DNA of 64,000 nt from Euwallacea fornicatus. Taxonomy: Eukaryota; Arthropoda; Insecta; Coleoptera; Curculionidae. Shown piece by piece: positions 47,201-53,973 of this stretch (position 1 is the first letter of the stretch; the number at the start of each line of letters is the position of its first letter). The translations under genes and the position numbers were made by a program. The notes beneath the pieces are model-generated. The model did not search any database, had not been told where the DNA came from, and saw only the letters and a list, made by a program, of their open reading frames with translations. The stretch is from assembly GCF_040115645.1 (NCBI RefSeq), contig NC_089548.1, forward strand, positions 5,022,001 to 5,086,000, read 5' to 3'.

Positions 47201-50200
47201 TTCTTTAAATTCTACTACGAAATGGATGCAAATCACCACCTCAGCAAACCCAAAATCTGATATAAAATACGAACACCAAACAAATTAAATAACGTTGAAG
47301 TGAGTTGAGGTTGGTTCTTGCGGCAGTCATTAATGCGAAGGAGGTAATGGCACGTTTTAAGGATATTGAAAGGTCAGAGGTTGAATATGCTTAACTTCTT
47401 ACGACCCGGTAACCCGCAAATGTGAAAACTTGCAGGTTTTTCATTCCCCCTCCCAGAGGGAGTTTTTATTGGGGGCGCAATTAAGTTTCCCGGTTTTTTT
47501 TATCAATGGGAAATGGAAAATTTTAAGAGAAACACAAAAAAATGGTTTATTCTGAGCATCGTCCCTCTCTATCTACACATTTTTGTCATGTCTCTGGCTA
47601 TAAATACCTCGACGATAAAGTGACGCGTCTTACAACCGAAACCATTCGTCCAACCAATTTCGCATTTCCTCGAAATTGCCCAAGTGCAGCCCCCCTGCCA
47701 AGCCATGGGCCATCGATCGGGACAAGTGAAGATCGGAGGGTGCCAGGTCCGGCGAATATGGCGGGTGCGGTAGCAGATCCCATTTTAGCGCTTTGATGGT
47801 GTCCTGAACCATGGAAGTGCAATGGCTTGGAGCGTTGTCGTATTGCAATATCACTCGTTCGTGTCTCGCGTTCCATTCTGGCCGTTTTTCGAGCAATGCA
47901 CGATTCAGATTGTTTAATTGCTATCGGTAGCGGCGACCATTGACGGTTTTTCCCTGTCTCAGCAGCTCACGGTACACGACTCCTTTTTGGTCCCACCAAA
48001 CGCAGAGCATTGTCCTCTGTCCGAAGCGATTTGGTCCTGCCGTCGAAGTCGATGCTTCGCCAGGTGAAAGCTATGATCTTTTGCGTTTAAGGTTCTCAAA
48101 ATGTATCCACTTCTCGTCCCCAGTAACGACTCGGTGTAGGAAGCTCTTTCTTTTATGCCGTAAAAGCAAAATCTCGGAAGTGGTTCTCCGATTTTCCATC
48201 TGTCTCTCAGTCAACTCATGCGGCACCCATTTTCCCTCTTTTTGAATTTATCCCACAGCATGCAAACGTTTGGAAAGACTTTGGCGAATCACGTTTAATG
48301 CCTCCGCAAGTTGATCTAGTGTTTGCGTATCGTCTTCATCCAATAACGCTTGCAGATCGGCGTCGTCCATTGATCTTGGCCTTCCGGAGCGTTCCTTGTC
48401 CTCGATATCGAAATCGCCACTTCTGAAACGCTTAAACCGACCTTCTAGAGGAGATTCCGATGGTGCACGTTGGTCCTAGGCCTCCTCGAGCTAGTGGCGT
48501 GCTTCAGCTGCATTTTTTCAACTCAAATTAAAGCAGAGATGCGAAGTCTCCTGCAAGTGTTGTTTATTTGGCACAAAACTCGACATTTTAGTTCTTAGGA
48601 AAAACTACTTTACGTTGCGATCAATGTTGGCATTTCAGCTGATTATTGATAGCTGTCTAAGCTATAAACAAAAGACAGTTTCCGCCGTTATGTCGATTAC
48701 ACGTGTCGTCAGCGCCATCCATCTGTGAAACCCGGAAACTTAGTTGCGCACCTGGTAACAATGACCTGCCGGAGGCATTATGCAACAGATGTAATTAAGA
48801 TACGGAGAGTATTAAACCAGTATTATTGCTAGATGCAAAATATACCGGAAACCAGAATGATTACCGCCTTTCTGCATGGATATATGGTCTTAGGAAGGCG
48901 AGGAGGTGTCAGCATCAGGTTAAACTGTTCCTGTCCTGTTGTCACTACTTGTGCGTACTCGTTCGAGATTGTCTGCATAATTTGCGAGTACTTATTTCAT
49001 TAAGCGTTTGATTGCATTGATTTAAACAGTGACTGTTCACACTTTTTAATTATTTCACATTGCAAGGGCTGTCGAGCAAAAAACACGAGTCGGGAGGCAA
49101 AATCAACAGAATGGAAGATTCATTTGCTTAATAAATTCGCCATCGTCGACGGATGGTCGTGCGAATCGAAAAACTGTCGATGCAGAAGAACCAACCGCAA
49201 ATTAAAATTACTTGCGCGTCCGTTTTACATAAAAAAGTGAATTTCAAATCCCTCGTTTATACATAATACAGTGCTTTTGTTGACTTATTGTACTTTTCGG
49301 ACCGACAGGTGACCATTAATCAGCGAGACGGAATTTCCACGTTTGGGCACAAACCCTTTCAGGTTAAATTTTTTCGGCATCATGAATACATCTGCCGAGT
49401 TTCATCCATACACGTATGAATGTGATTCGTTATGGCTATTCAATTAACCATTATATGAAGAAGGGGGATATCAACGCGACTCAATTTCATCGCCCTTTGT
49501 TTCCTGTCGGGTCGTATTGGTCAGAAGTGGAATTCTGGATTTTATTTGCCAAAGACAAAGCTAGACACAACGCCTCCGTTTTACTATAAGTTATCATCAA
49601 TAATCCGGGGCTGCCGGAGAATGAACGGAGACGTCCGTATAAAACAGTAAAATAAAAACAAACAAGGAAAACAAATTTAATTCTGCTGATTAGCATAAGA
49701 ACAATGCCAGATAGGATTATTGGAAATCTGTTGGAAATTGAAGTTCAAAATTGGACGTCTGTCTGGACGGCTCGGATACGTTGGTGATTGAAACGGCTGA
49801 ACGTTGCATCGCAGGAATATACTATAGAAGCGTTTTTATTAGCACTGTTCCAGCAGGAAACAAGACAAATTTCGAATCGTCAGAAACCGTCAGAAATCGA
49901 TGCAAGGAGTCCCAACGTCCCTATCGGCATACTGCGCATATTTCCTCTCCATCGGATCAGATAGCAATCATAAGAGGTACAAAGTTGGTTAAATCGTGCG
50001 ACAAATGGGCCACTCAATAAACTGCATTTTTCAAAATGAGAAAAGTCAGAATTGTTCCAGAGATATTCGGAATCAGCTGAAAGTTGCAGAACCGTTTTCG
50101 TTCTGCCCTCGACCTTATTTACACAGACATCTTTAACGTCTATAGTTATCAGCGACAAGGTATACAGGGTCCTGCAGTAGCGCGGCAGCCTTCCTTAGCT

Positions 50201-53200
50201 AGAATATCGGTAAAGTTCGTAGTTTTTTTCCCACAATAATACACAGCCCGTAAAAGCATATTTCCAGAAATTATTTTCTTGTGCACAGGGCGACCCCAAA
50301 AAGTGCAACGATAAAGAACTTCGTTATTTTAAATGAAACTTACCGATTTTTTTGTCATTTTTGAATTTCTCGTTAAATTTTAAGGGCAGTTTGTGGAAAG
50401 CGTTTAAAGTTTACCTTTTCCGAGTTATTCGGAAAATTTCGAAAATTTTGCCAGCTGCTAGGTTGCACGGAAATCGGTATTGTGTGCCAAACGCTGTGAA
50501 TTTCGACACTAGTCTTCTGGGGCTCGAAGAGGACCTGATAAGCTATGTTTCGACGTGTTTTAGTAAAAAAAAATCCGCCCCAACTGCCGGAATGGCTCCC
50601 TGAAGTTGCGTGACTTCAAACCTTCATAAATTGCTTATTTCAAGTGGAATGCCCCAATTCTCTCAACTGCATCGCGTTCAGAATTCAACAATCCGAAACT
50701 TTTGCCAACATCACTCCGTCCCTAAACCTAGCCATTTCTGAGCTTCCGAGAATTGCCCCTTTCTGCTTTCTAAATGGTTCGAAGTCACGGAAGCTGTCAA
50801 AATGACGTTGTTTCTGACTTCTTACATTTTCTCTAGCTGATGCAACGCATGACGCTTAGCATAATTTTCAGTTTACGGTTGTCGTGGACGTAAGATCACA
50901 AGTAGTTTCCGAGTGTTCAGGTTTCTATTTGTGTTCGGTTTCAAAAATTGTGGACATTCTCGTTAAAAATAATGAATTTTTCGAAAAAAGGCAGAGTTAA
51001 TTGATATCTTTCTTTTTAAAGAAAGTAAGAAAAGTTGTTTTCTGTCCAGCAGAACTTATGGTGCTCGGTCGGAAAGGCAGAGTAAATAATAGTCAGTTAT
51101 CCAATGAGCAAATTAAATCATTGTTTATTCGTGGCGTCTTAACAAGTGGTCTAAGTTAGGGTAAAGACTAAATAGATTGGTATTAGGAGTGCCTACGAAA
51201 TTATGTAGTACTTTAAATAAATTGCGATAATAGAATTGCAATCCGGTTTTAATGTGAATAATGTAATGGGTTTTACCGCATACTGTCAGTTGTGTTAGGG
51301 GATATATTTTTTTTTATTGACTAGGGAATAAAACGTTGTTAGCCAGCCTTTGCATCAAGGAGCTTGACACGAATATACCGTCCCACTCAATTTATTGATT
51401 AAATATCATGCAATTTTTGACGAGTTTCAACGCAAACTCTTGTCAAGTTTATTGGCGCCACAACCGCTTAGAGGGTTGCTACTCTTTGAATAATTGAATT
51501 GTCATATTCGAATATAATAAATTAATTGAAAATATCGACATCTCACCCTACAATTAAAGTAATAAACGAATCGAATCATTGCTTAGCAAAAGAGATACAT
51601 CTTATTCAAACTCTTCACCGACTTGAAAAATGTTTAGAAGTTTAGGTGATAATCCGGGAGTAGTCTGACGGTTGTGTTTAACCGCTATAGGCACGAGAGG
51701 AGCACTCCCCTCGAGTTACTAGCGTAGTCAGAGTAATAGTTTTTTTTTTTGGAATAAACAGTCGATAAGCATGGATATGTGCACCTCAGGAAATCAGTTG
51801 AACTTGGAAAAGAGATTTCGTAGAAGGATTTTCGGCTATGCAGTCAAAAAGTTCAAAACTGCAGGAACTTGTTGTTTCTTCGAAAGTGTAAGAAACATTA
51901 ATTTTAGAGGAATAAATTGATTTTCTTTTGAAGAAAGGAAGGCGCTCATTGAAACTCGCAAACTGGTTGGTCTTGGCGACTCTTCAAAGTGTTAGCCGGA
52001 AAGACTGCTATCAGCTATTGGCACAACTTCAACGTTTTTGTCGGAAAACTCCCTGAATTTAAAGAGGGACGTAACGCGACTGACGGTAATGCTTAGTAAA
52101 ACAATAACTGGTCGGGAAATTTCGTTTTTCAGAGGACTTTTGGCCTGTTTTACATTTCGCGATAATCACGCAATTATTTTCTCTAATACACTTTATAGAA
52201 AATAATTGCGAAGTTCCCCTAATTGCGCCATTCACCGTCCCGTATTACACACTATGTCACCGGCGGTTAATGATGTTACAAATCAAATCAAAACCGATTT
52301 TGATTTATGATCTCACGCATTTTAACGTATTTTAATTTAGTATGGATTTTGAAAATACTGGAAGTTCAGTAAAAACTTTAAAATAGGCATCATCTTTAAG
52401 ACCCCCAAAACTTGTTGACGTAATGGTCATCTGTACGGGGTGACTTAAAATGAGTTCTGATAACTTGTTTTAAAAATCGAAATACGTTTTTTTTTTTAAT
52501 TTGATTTTCAGTTTTCACGGGACCTTCTTATATTTAATATATTTTTCTTAATTTTTGGTTATTTAAACTATACATTTTAAAAGTTCCTTGATCAGACTCT
52601 ACTTTCAAACGTTGCTGATGGCCATTTTTAACTTTTATCATTTCATATGTTATATGGAAATGTACTGTTAAATACTTAAAAACAATTTTTTCAATTACCT
52701 TTCTCATCTAACCTAAGTAAAGGTGTTGTATGATTTATGAAATGAAGACAGAATGTTTTGTAGAATTCGAAGGTAAAATGAACTTTACGCGTTTCAATAA
52801 AAAAGTTACACAAATGGTTTTTCGATCACCCTGTGTAAAGGAAAATTAATTTAAAAAATGCGCTACTTAAAATGAAAATTGACGGCGCTCAGCGTTTTTT
52901 CCCCGAATTAAAAATATTTCAATTTTAAGTGAATTTCTTCCTACTTTTTTCCTCTGCACCGTATACGGGGTGTTATTTAAGAACGCGGCCAAATTTCATG
53001 GGGTGATCCTTTCGGTGGTTCTAAGACGAAACGTTTACGTAAAGATCGGTCCAGTAACGTTTCGTTTTCAAGATGAAGGATGTTAAATTTTTTTAAACTG
53101 TTACATGTAAAAAAAATCCTAAATAACAAAATCAAGCAAACTAATTCGACGTTGAAATTTGTTGACAGTTTTTAATGCAGGAGTAAGGAACCTTTTAAGC

Positions 53201-53973
53201 TAAAAATTGGTTGTCTCCTTTTGCTAGTGGCGTGCACAGGGGCAATTCCGGAAATATCAGGAAAATAAAACAAGAAAAACGCTTTATTAAAACTACACTC
53301 AAACAAATGGTGCGCATTTTTTTTTTTTTTAATAAAAACTACTCTATAGAGATGCTCAAATAACACTCTGCATATGCATTTAACAGGCGCGATTGCTGAG
53401 TTCAACTTCATATTTCTCAATAATTGGTGCATTTCGGGATTGGCTATATCGCACGAAATATGTTTGGAATCTCTTAAACGTTTCAATCTTCATGACATAC
53501 ACGAGGTTCCATAAAACAAAGAAAAAAGAATGCAATTATCTTCTACTTGGACCAGTACGCTTATCTGTCATATCAAAAAACTGTAGCAAAAAACCAAATT
53601 TGGCTTAGGAAAATGTAACGAATCCAGGGTTTTTGGAAAATTCTATCAATTATCAAGAACTACTACGAGACGCTTGACCCGCTCATAATATTTTTAGAAG
53701 TTGATCGCAAGGAAACTTACCTTAAAAATACTGTAGTACAGGAAGACCATGATTATACACGGAATGTAAAACGACGACAAACTAGAAAATATAATAAAGT
53801 TACTGTTGAAAAACAGACAGGCGTCGTCCACCCTGTTCGGGGTATTGTTAAGGCCCAGGACGATCGGCGAGCCAATGGCCGCCGATATCACCCACACGAA
53901 ACCTATTGTCAGCCATATCCTCCTATTGTTCTTGTGTTTCGCATATTTGATTGGTTGCGTCACCGCGATATAT
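26037..53973 (-). CDS. Dop2R: D2-like dopamine receptor (GPCR), five 3' coding exons, 5' part outside window
   Basis: Exons 53973-53721, 44177-43912, 33926-33741, 29984-29800 and 26251-26037 join in frame (368 codons including the stop). All sites are GT-AG and all phases agree. The part present begins right after the DR of the TM3 DRY motif (YIAVTQPIKYAKHKN). It then covers TM4, TM5 with the catechol-binding serines (FSSLSSFYIP), a long third intracellular loop spread over three exons, TM6 (CWVPFF) and TM7 (NPVIYTIFNPEF). It ends in a short tail, as in Gi-coupled D2-type receptors. The sequence closely follows insect D2-like receptors as I remember them, especially KYAKHKN, SPIVLGLNNTPN and RFTIYKV. 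The product is a plasma-membrane amine receptor that inhibits cAMP production in neurons. Exons for TM1-TM3 were not found up to 64000 and must lie further right. Confidence 0.93.
28490..28880 (-). pseudogene. Tc1-like transposase fragment in receptor intron
   Basis: The minus strand reads VPFQQDHMRHV (second catalytic aspartate block), then NELPWPPSSPDLTPIERVWD with the third catalytic glutamate. AKLRNVIQVAWDTLPQ and RSMPRGA follow, and a terminal RGG-stop-THY corresponds to the GGHT-x-Y end. Two in-frame stops and a frame change between the blocks make it inactive. The N-terminal half is missing. Confidence 0.8.
29194..29421 (+). CDS. unrecognised short open frame with acidic tail (doubtful)
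   Basis: 75 codons from an ATG in good context (CAAGATG). The frame is rich in charged residues (AWIHRRLERRVIDREL) and ends in an eight-glutamate run with KEKNVNF. It lies on the strand opposite the receptor, inside its last intron. No family recognised and no promoter or splice partner seen. It may be a chance frame through a GAA-repeat tract. Confidence 0.2.
   Translation: MRKHGGACREGFTEIVDAWIHRRLERRVIDRELPILSNLIKEISLARARPSKQISDRRLDEEEEEEEEKEKNVNF
29800..29984 (-). CDS. Dop2R: receptor exon: end of third intracellular loop into TM6
   Basis: Acceptor ATTTCAG|GACGG, donor CTAG|GTAAGA. Encodes a Ser/Thr-rich start, then GSKKEKKATAAARFTIYKVN, then a very basic stretch (RKKREKSSAKRERKATKTLA) that is the G-protein-coupling end of loop 3, and the first residues of TM6 (IVLG). 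The overlapping frames at 30086-29690 and 30222-29968 are shadows. Confidence 0.95.
30245..31862 (+). repeat. satellite-like tandem repeat (~195-bp unit), split by a transposon
   Basis: Three related units lie in the same orientation: 30245-30429, about 31490-31685 and 31686-31862. Shared blocks in order are GAAGATATTGTTAAG, CTTAAATCGTACGTTAA, TATGAGTTTAATAAAATT, a TTCTCAAAA-like block and GTGCAGATCGTCTTACGTC with ATCAAGCAC. The first and second units are separated by the inverted-repeat element at 30436-31483, so the insertion is younger than the tandem duplication. The array lies in the receptor intron 260 bp from an exon. Confidence 0.65.
30436..31483. mobile_element. inverted-repeat element inserted in the tandem array
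   Basis: The left end starts CGGGGTGTCCAACGAGTACG and the reverse complement of the right end starts CGGGGTGTCCAACGAACATG. The arms stay alignable for about 95 bp, including CTTGGAAACC, GAGTTGAAACTTGGGCATCA and an AAGTGG block. TA follows the right end; the left neighbour is TG. The short frames MMPKFQLFPSRGFQ on both strands are the two arms read in opposite directions, not proteins. About 1.05 kb, no transposase recognised. Confidence 0.75.
32945..33130. repeat. 186-bp MITE-like element
   Basis: Terminal inverted repeats TAGGGTGGTCCA and TGGACCACCCTA are exact over 12 bp; a GGCCAGG/CCTGG similarity continues inward. AT-rich and non-coding. In receptor intron sequence. Confidence 0.75.
33741..33926 (-). 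CDS. Dop2R: receptor exon: middle of third intracellular loop
   Basis: Acceptor ATTACAG|AATATC, donor CTGAG|GTAAGG, phases 2 in and 2 out. Encodes 62 residues: ISSVVASLATPNNLGD, then PNGNNDSGYAQSQ, then a Ser/Pro-rich stretch (APDSPRTLTFGSSRS) and NGASVDTELR. PNGN-x-DSGYA is shared with the insect D2-like receptor loop, which identifies this short exon. It lacks an ATG near its start. Confidence 0.92.
33927..36978. other. receptor intron sequence, nothing recognised
   Basis: AT-rich intron with poly(A) tracts near 35672-35702. The frame at 34907-35224 has no domain or partner. Confidence 0.4.
36979..37625. repeat. 647-bp element with ~190-bp inverted repeats
   Basis: Left arm: CAGAGTGGTCGGATTTGGAA, then GACAGGAAAATCCCATTTC. 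Reverse complement of right arm: CAGGGTGTTCAAATTTGAAG, then GACGGGGAAATCCCGTTTC. Both continue through GGGGAAAACTAGC or AGGAAAACTAGC, CGGC..CTCGAT and GATGAGAAAAC or TATGAGAAAAC. Further on they share TTTTTACAGT, AGGGCGTTT and CGAAATTTCTCG. TA precedes the left end; the right neighbour is GA. No transposase. A partial relative lies at about 55540. Confidence 0.8.
38595..38609 (+). repeat. short poly(G) tract
   Basis: Two runs of G separated by a single A (6-7 G, A, 7 G) just beyond the 3' end of the mariner at 38640. Confidence 0.7.
38640..39862 (-). pseudogene. mariner-like transposase with a MITE inside
   Basis: Starts at a minus-strand ATG near 39862 (MGKIGHRYVIRYFHLKDLG), passes VKYWVAEFKRA (linker after the DNA-binding domain) and KGKTIIGEYYTNLLQRL. 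It ends with the catalytic block FHRDNAPFRT ... PPYSPDLAPSD, in which exactly 34 residues separate the last two aspartates (DD34D), and a terminal KCANLDGH. Frames change several times and a 127-bp element interrupts it, so it is inactive. It serves as the uninterrupted reference for the remnant at 1070-3384. It sits in a receptor intron on the same strand. Confidence 0.85.
39436..39562. repeat. 127-bp MITE inside the mariner remnant
   Basis: Ends CAGGGTGTCCAGGC and GACACCCTG (reverse complement CAGGGTGTCTACGC) form an inverted repeat of about 20 bp with few mismatches. TA follows the right end, TG precedes the left. The flanking mariner sequence (TTCGGTCAAAGTATG and the block after 39565) continues the alignment with the copy near 3150, which lacks the insert. 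Confidence 0.75.
39900..41510. other. receptor intron sequence, nothing recognised
   Basis: No domain, transposon end pair or repeat partner seen. Stops in all frames. Confidence 0.4.
41511..41545 (+). repeat. G-rich tract with several G-runs
   Basis: Runs of 7, 6, 8, 3 and more G separated by single A. Four or more closely spaced G-runs on the plus strand fit a G-quadruplex pattern. It lies on the non-template strand relative to a plus transcript and on the template strand of the receptor gene. Confidence 0.7.
42231..42301 (+). CDS. very short frame or first coding exon (doubtful)
   Basis: ATG in good context (GAATAATGG) opens MANKQALAAVQKAKKNTPFAG. It is followed by a potential donor (GCGG|GTAAAA), or by a stop after 23 residues if unspliced. 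It lies on the strand opposite the receptor, within its intron, just downstream of a comparatively GC-rich block (41900-42120). No downstream exon was identified. Confidence 0.2.
42662..42692 (+). repeat. stable GC-rich hairpin
   Basis: GGCTGTC-C-ACGG and CCGTGACAGCC pair over 11 bp with one bulged C around an eight-base loop (42674-42681). It is embedded in a GC-rich island (about 42610-42700) within an AT-rich intron. Confidence 0.75.
43290..43450 (-). pseudogene. transposase scrap, same superfamily as the 1272-2812 element
   Basis: In shifting minus-strand frames it reads QLRWPGKWPDLAP, MDFFMES or WTFLWSHLK, and EELKNEVTRE. These match the EWPPRSPDLTPLDFFLWGYLK ... ELK-x-x block around the last catalytic aspartate. 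Too short and broken to function. Confidence 0.5.
43912..44177 (-). CDS. Dop2R: receptor exon: start of third intracellular loop
   Basis: Acceptor TTTATAG|GCTCTT, donor GCAGC|GTAAGC, phase 0 in and 2 out. Encodes ALKKRAMQQRAVRKPLPSE, KAGSVIENLATTRRLAE, an acidic stretch (GSGSGDEDDEIVEAE) and STEFILATVVEEAA. SVIEN-x-A-x-TRRLAET and STEF-x-LATVVEE are hallmarks of the insect D2-like receptor loop. The plus-strand frames here are shadows. Confidence 0.95.
44178..45769. other. receptor intron with one orphan transposon end
   Basis: No gene recognised. TACAGGGTGTTCCGAAAACG near 45476 is a single transposon end without a partner. A perfect 25-bp palindrome lies at 45647-45671. Confidence 0.45.
45647..45671. 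repeat. perfect 25-bp palindrome
   Basis: CAATGGATTTCA, one A (45659), then TGAAATCCATTG: twelve perfect pairs with a one-base spacer. Confidence 0.9.
45770..46520. mobile_element. long-inverted-repeat element enclosing a 157-codon frame
   Basis: The left arm (about 45770-45895) and right arm (about 46420-46520) align as inverted copies. Shared blocks are TTTTCACTCGGCAGCTGC or CTTTCACTGGGTAGCTGC, CTGGTGATACATTAGC and TTGGAAATTTCCCGTACGG. An ATTTCAC..CGAA block with an AAAAA run follows. The plus frame between them (45946-46419) contains MADMVKIMGFCGDKL, YAARFPNLRKSDRRTF and VVRSLRETHVL. This recalls the N-terminal helix-turn-helix domain (DUF4817-like: A-x-x-YA-x-RFPNRR-x-PDRRTF) of arthropod transposases. 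No catalytic block follows, so it seems non-autonomous. Confidence 0.65.
47469..48755 (-). mobile_element. near full-length mariner element
   Basis: The end at 47469 reads TTGGGGGCGCAATTAAGTTT. The reverse complement of the end at 48755 reads CCAGGTGCGCAACTAAGTTT. TA borders both ends (47467-47468 and 48756-48757). The 1287-bp length is the standard mariner size. Encloses one transposase pseudogene on the minus strand, within the largest part of a receptor intron. Confidence 0.85.
47555..48586 (-). pseudogene. mariner transposase, lightly broken
   Basis: From ATG 48586 (MSSFVPNKQHLQE) nearly the whole enzyme can be followed across a few stops and frameshifts. In order: GDFDIEDKERSGRP (linker), ALLDEDDTQTLDQLAEALNV (second helix-turn-helix), GKWVPHELTERQMENR (WVPHEL), VVTGDEKWIHFEN (first catalytic D), ILQYDNAPSH (second D) and LPHPPYSPDLAPSD (third D). 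Exactly 34 residues lie between the last two aspartates (DD34D). The end reads FEEMRNWLDEWF. Catalytic residues are kept but an early stop follows about residue 22 and frames shift later, so it is inactive as written. Confidence 0.88.
48758..50162. other. receptor intron sequence, nothing recognised
   Basis: Short frames at 48826-49011, 49487-49696 and 49751-50020 lack domain motifs. No repeat partner seen. Confidence 0.4.
50165..50760. repeat. long-inverted-repeat element, copy B (truncated)
   Basis: Starts CAGGGTCCTGCAGTAGCGCG next to TA. It follows the reverse complement of the element at 12969-13733 for about 590 bp: GCCCGTAAAAGCATATTTCC, GGGCGACCCCAAAAAGTGCAA, AAATTTTAAGGGCAGTT, CAGCTGCTAGGTTGCACG and GGGGCTCGAAGAGGACCT. 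Similarity stops near 50760, so most of the right arm is lost. The frame at 50352-50603 lies inside and is not a conserved protein. Confidence 0.75.
50761..53720. other. receptor intron with further transposon ends
   Basis: No gene recognised. A possible element spans 52436-52833 (described separately). A solitary end TATACGGGGTGTTATTTAAG lies at 52966. A poly(T) run lies near 53318. Confidence 0.4.
52436..52833. repeat. possible inverted-repeat element
   Basis: The left end CGGGGTGACTTAAAATGAG (after TA) and the reverse complement of the right end CAGGGTGATCGAAAAACCA are similar over about 30 bp, with TAACTT further in. AT-rich and non-coding. The arms are more diverged than in the other elements here. 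Confidence 0.4.
53721..53973 (-). CDS. Dop2R: receptor exon: intracellular loop 2, TM4, TM5
   Basis: Acceptor TTTTCAG|ATATATC, donor TTTAAG|GTAAGT. The first base completes the arginine of the DRY motif, followed by YIAVTQPIKYAKHKNNRR. Then come TM4 (TIGFVWVISAAIGSPIVLG) and extracellular loop 2 with the conserved cysteine (DDACLFFN). TM5 carries the serines that bind the catechol ring (FSSLSSFYIPCIIMVFLYYS), and the exon ends IFK. Phase 1 in and 0 out. This is the most 5' receptor exon in the window. Confidence 0.96.
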
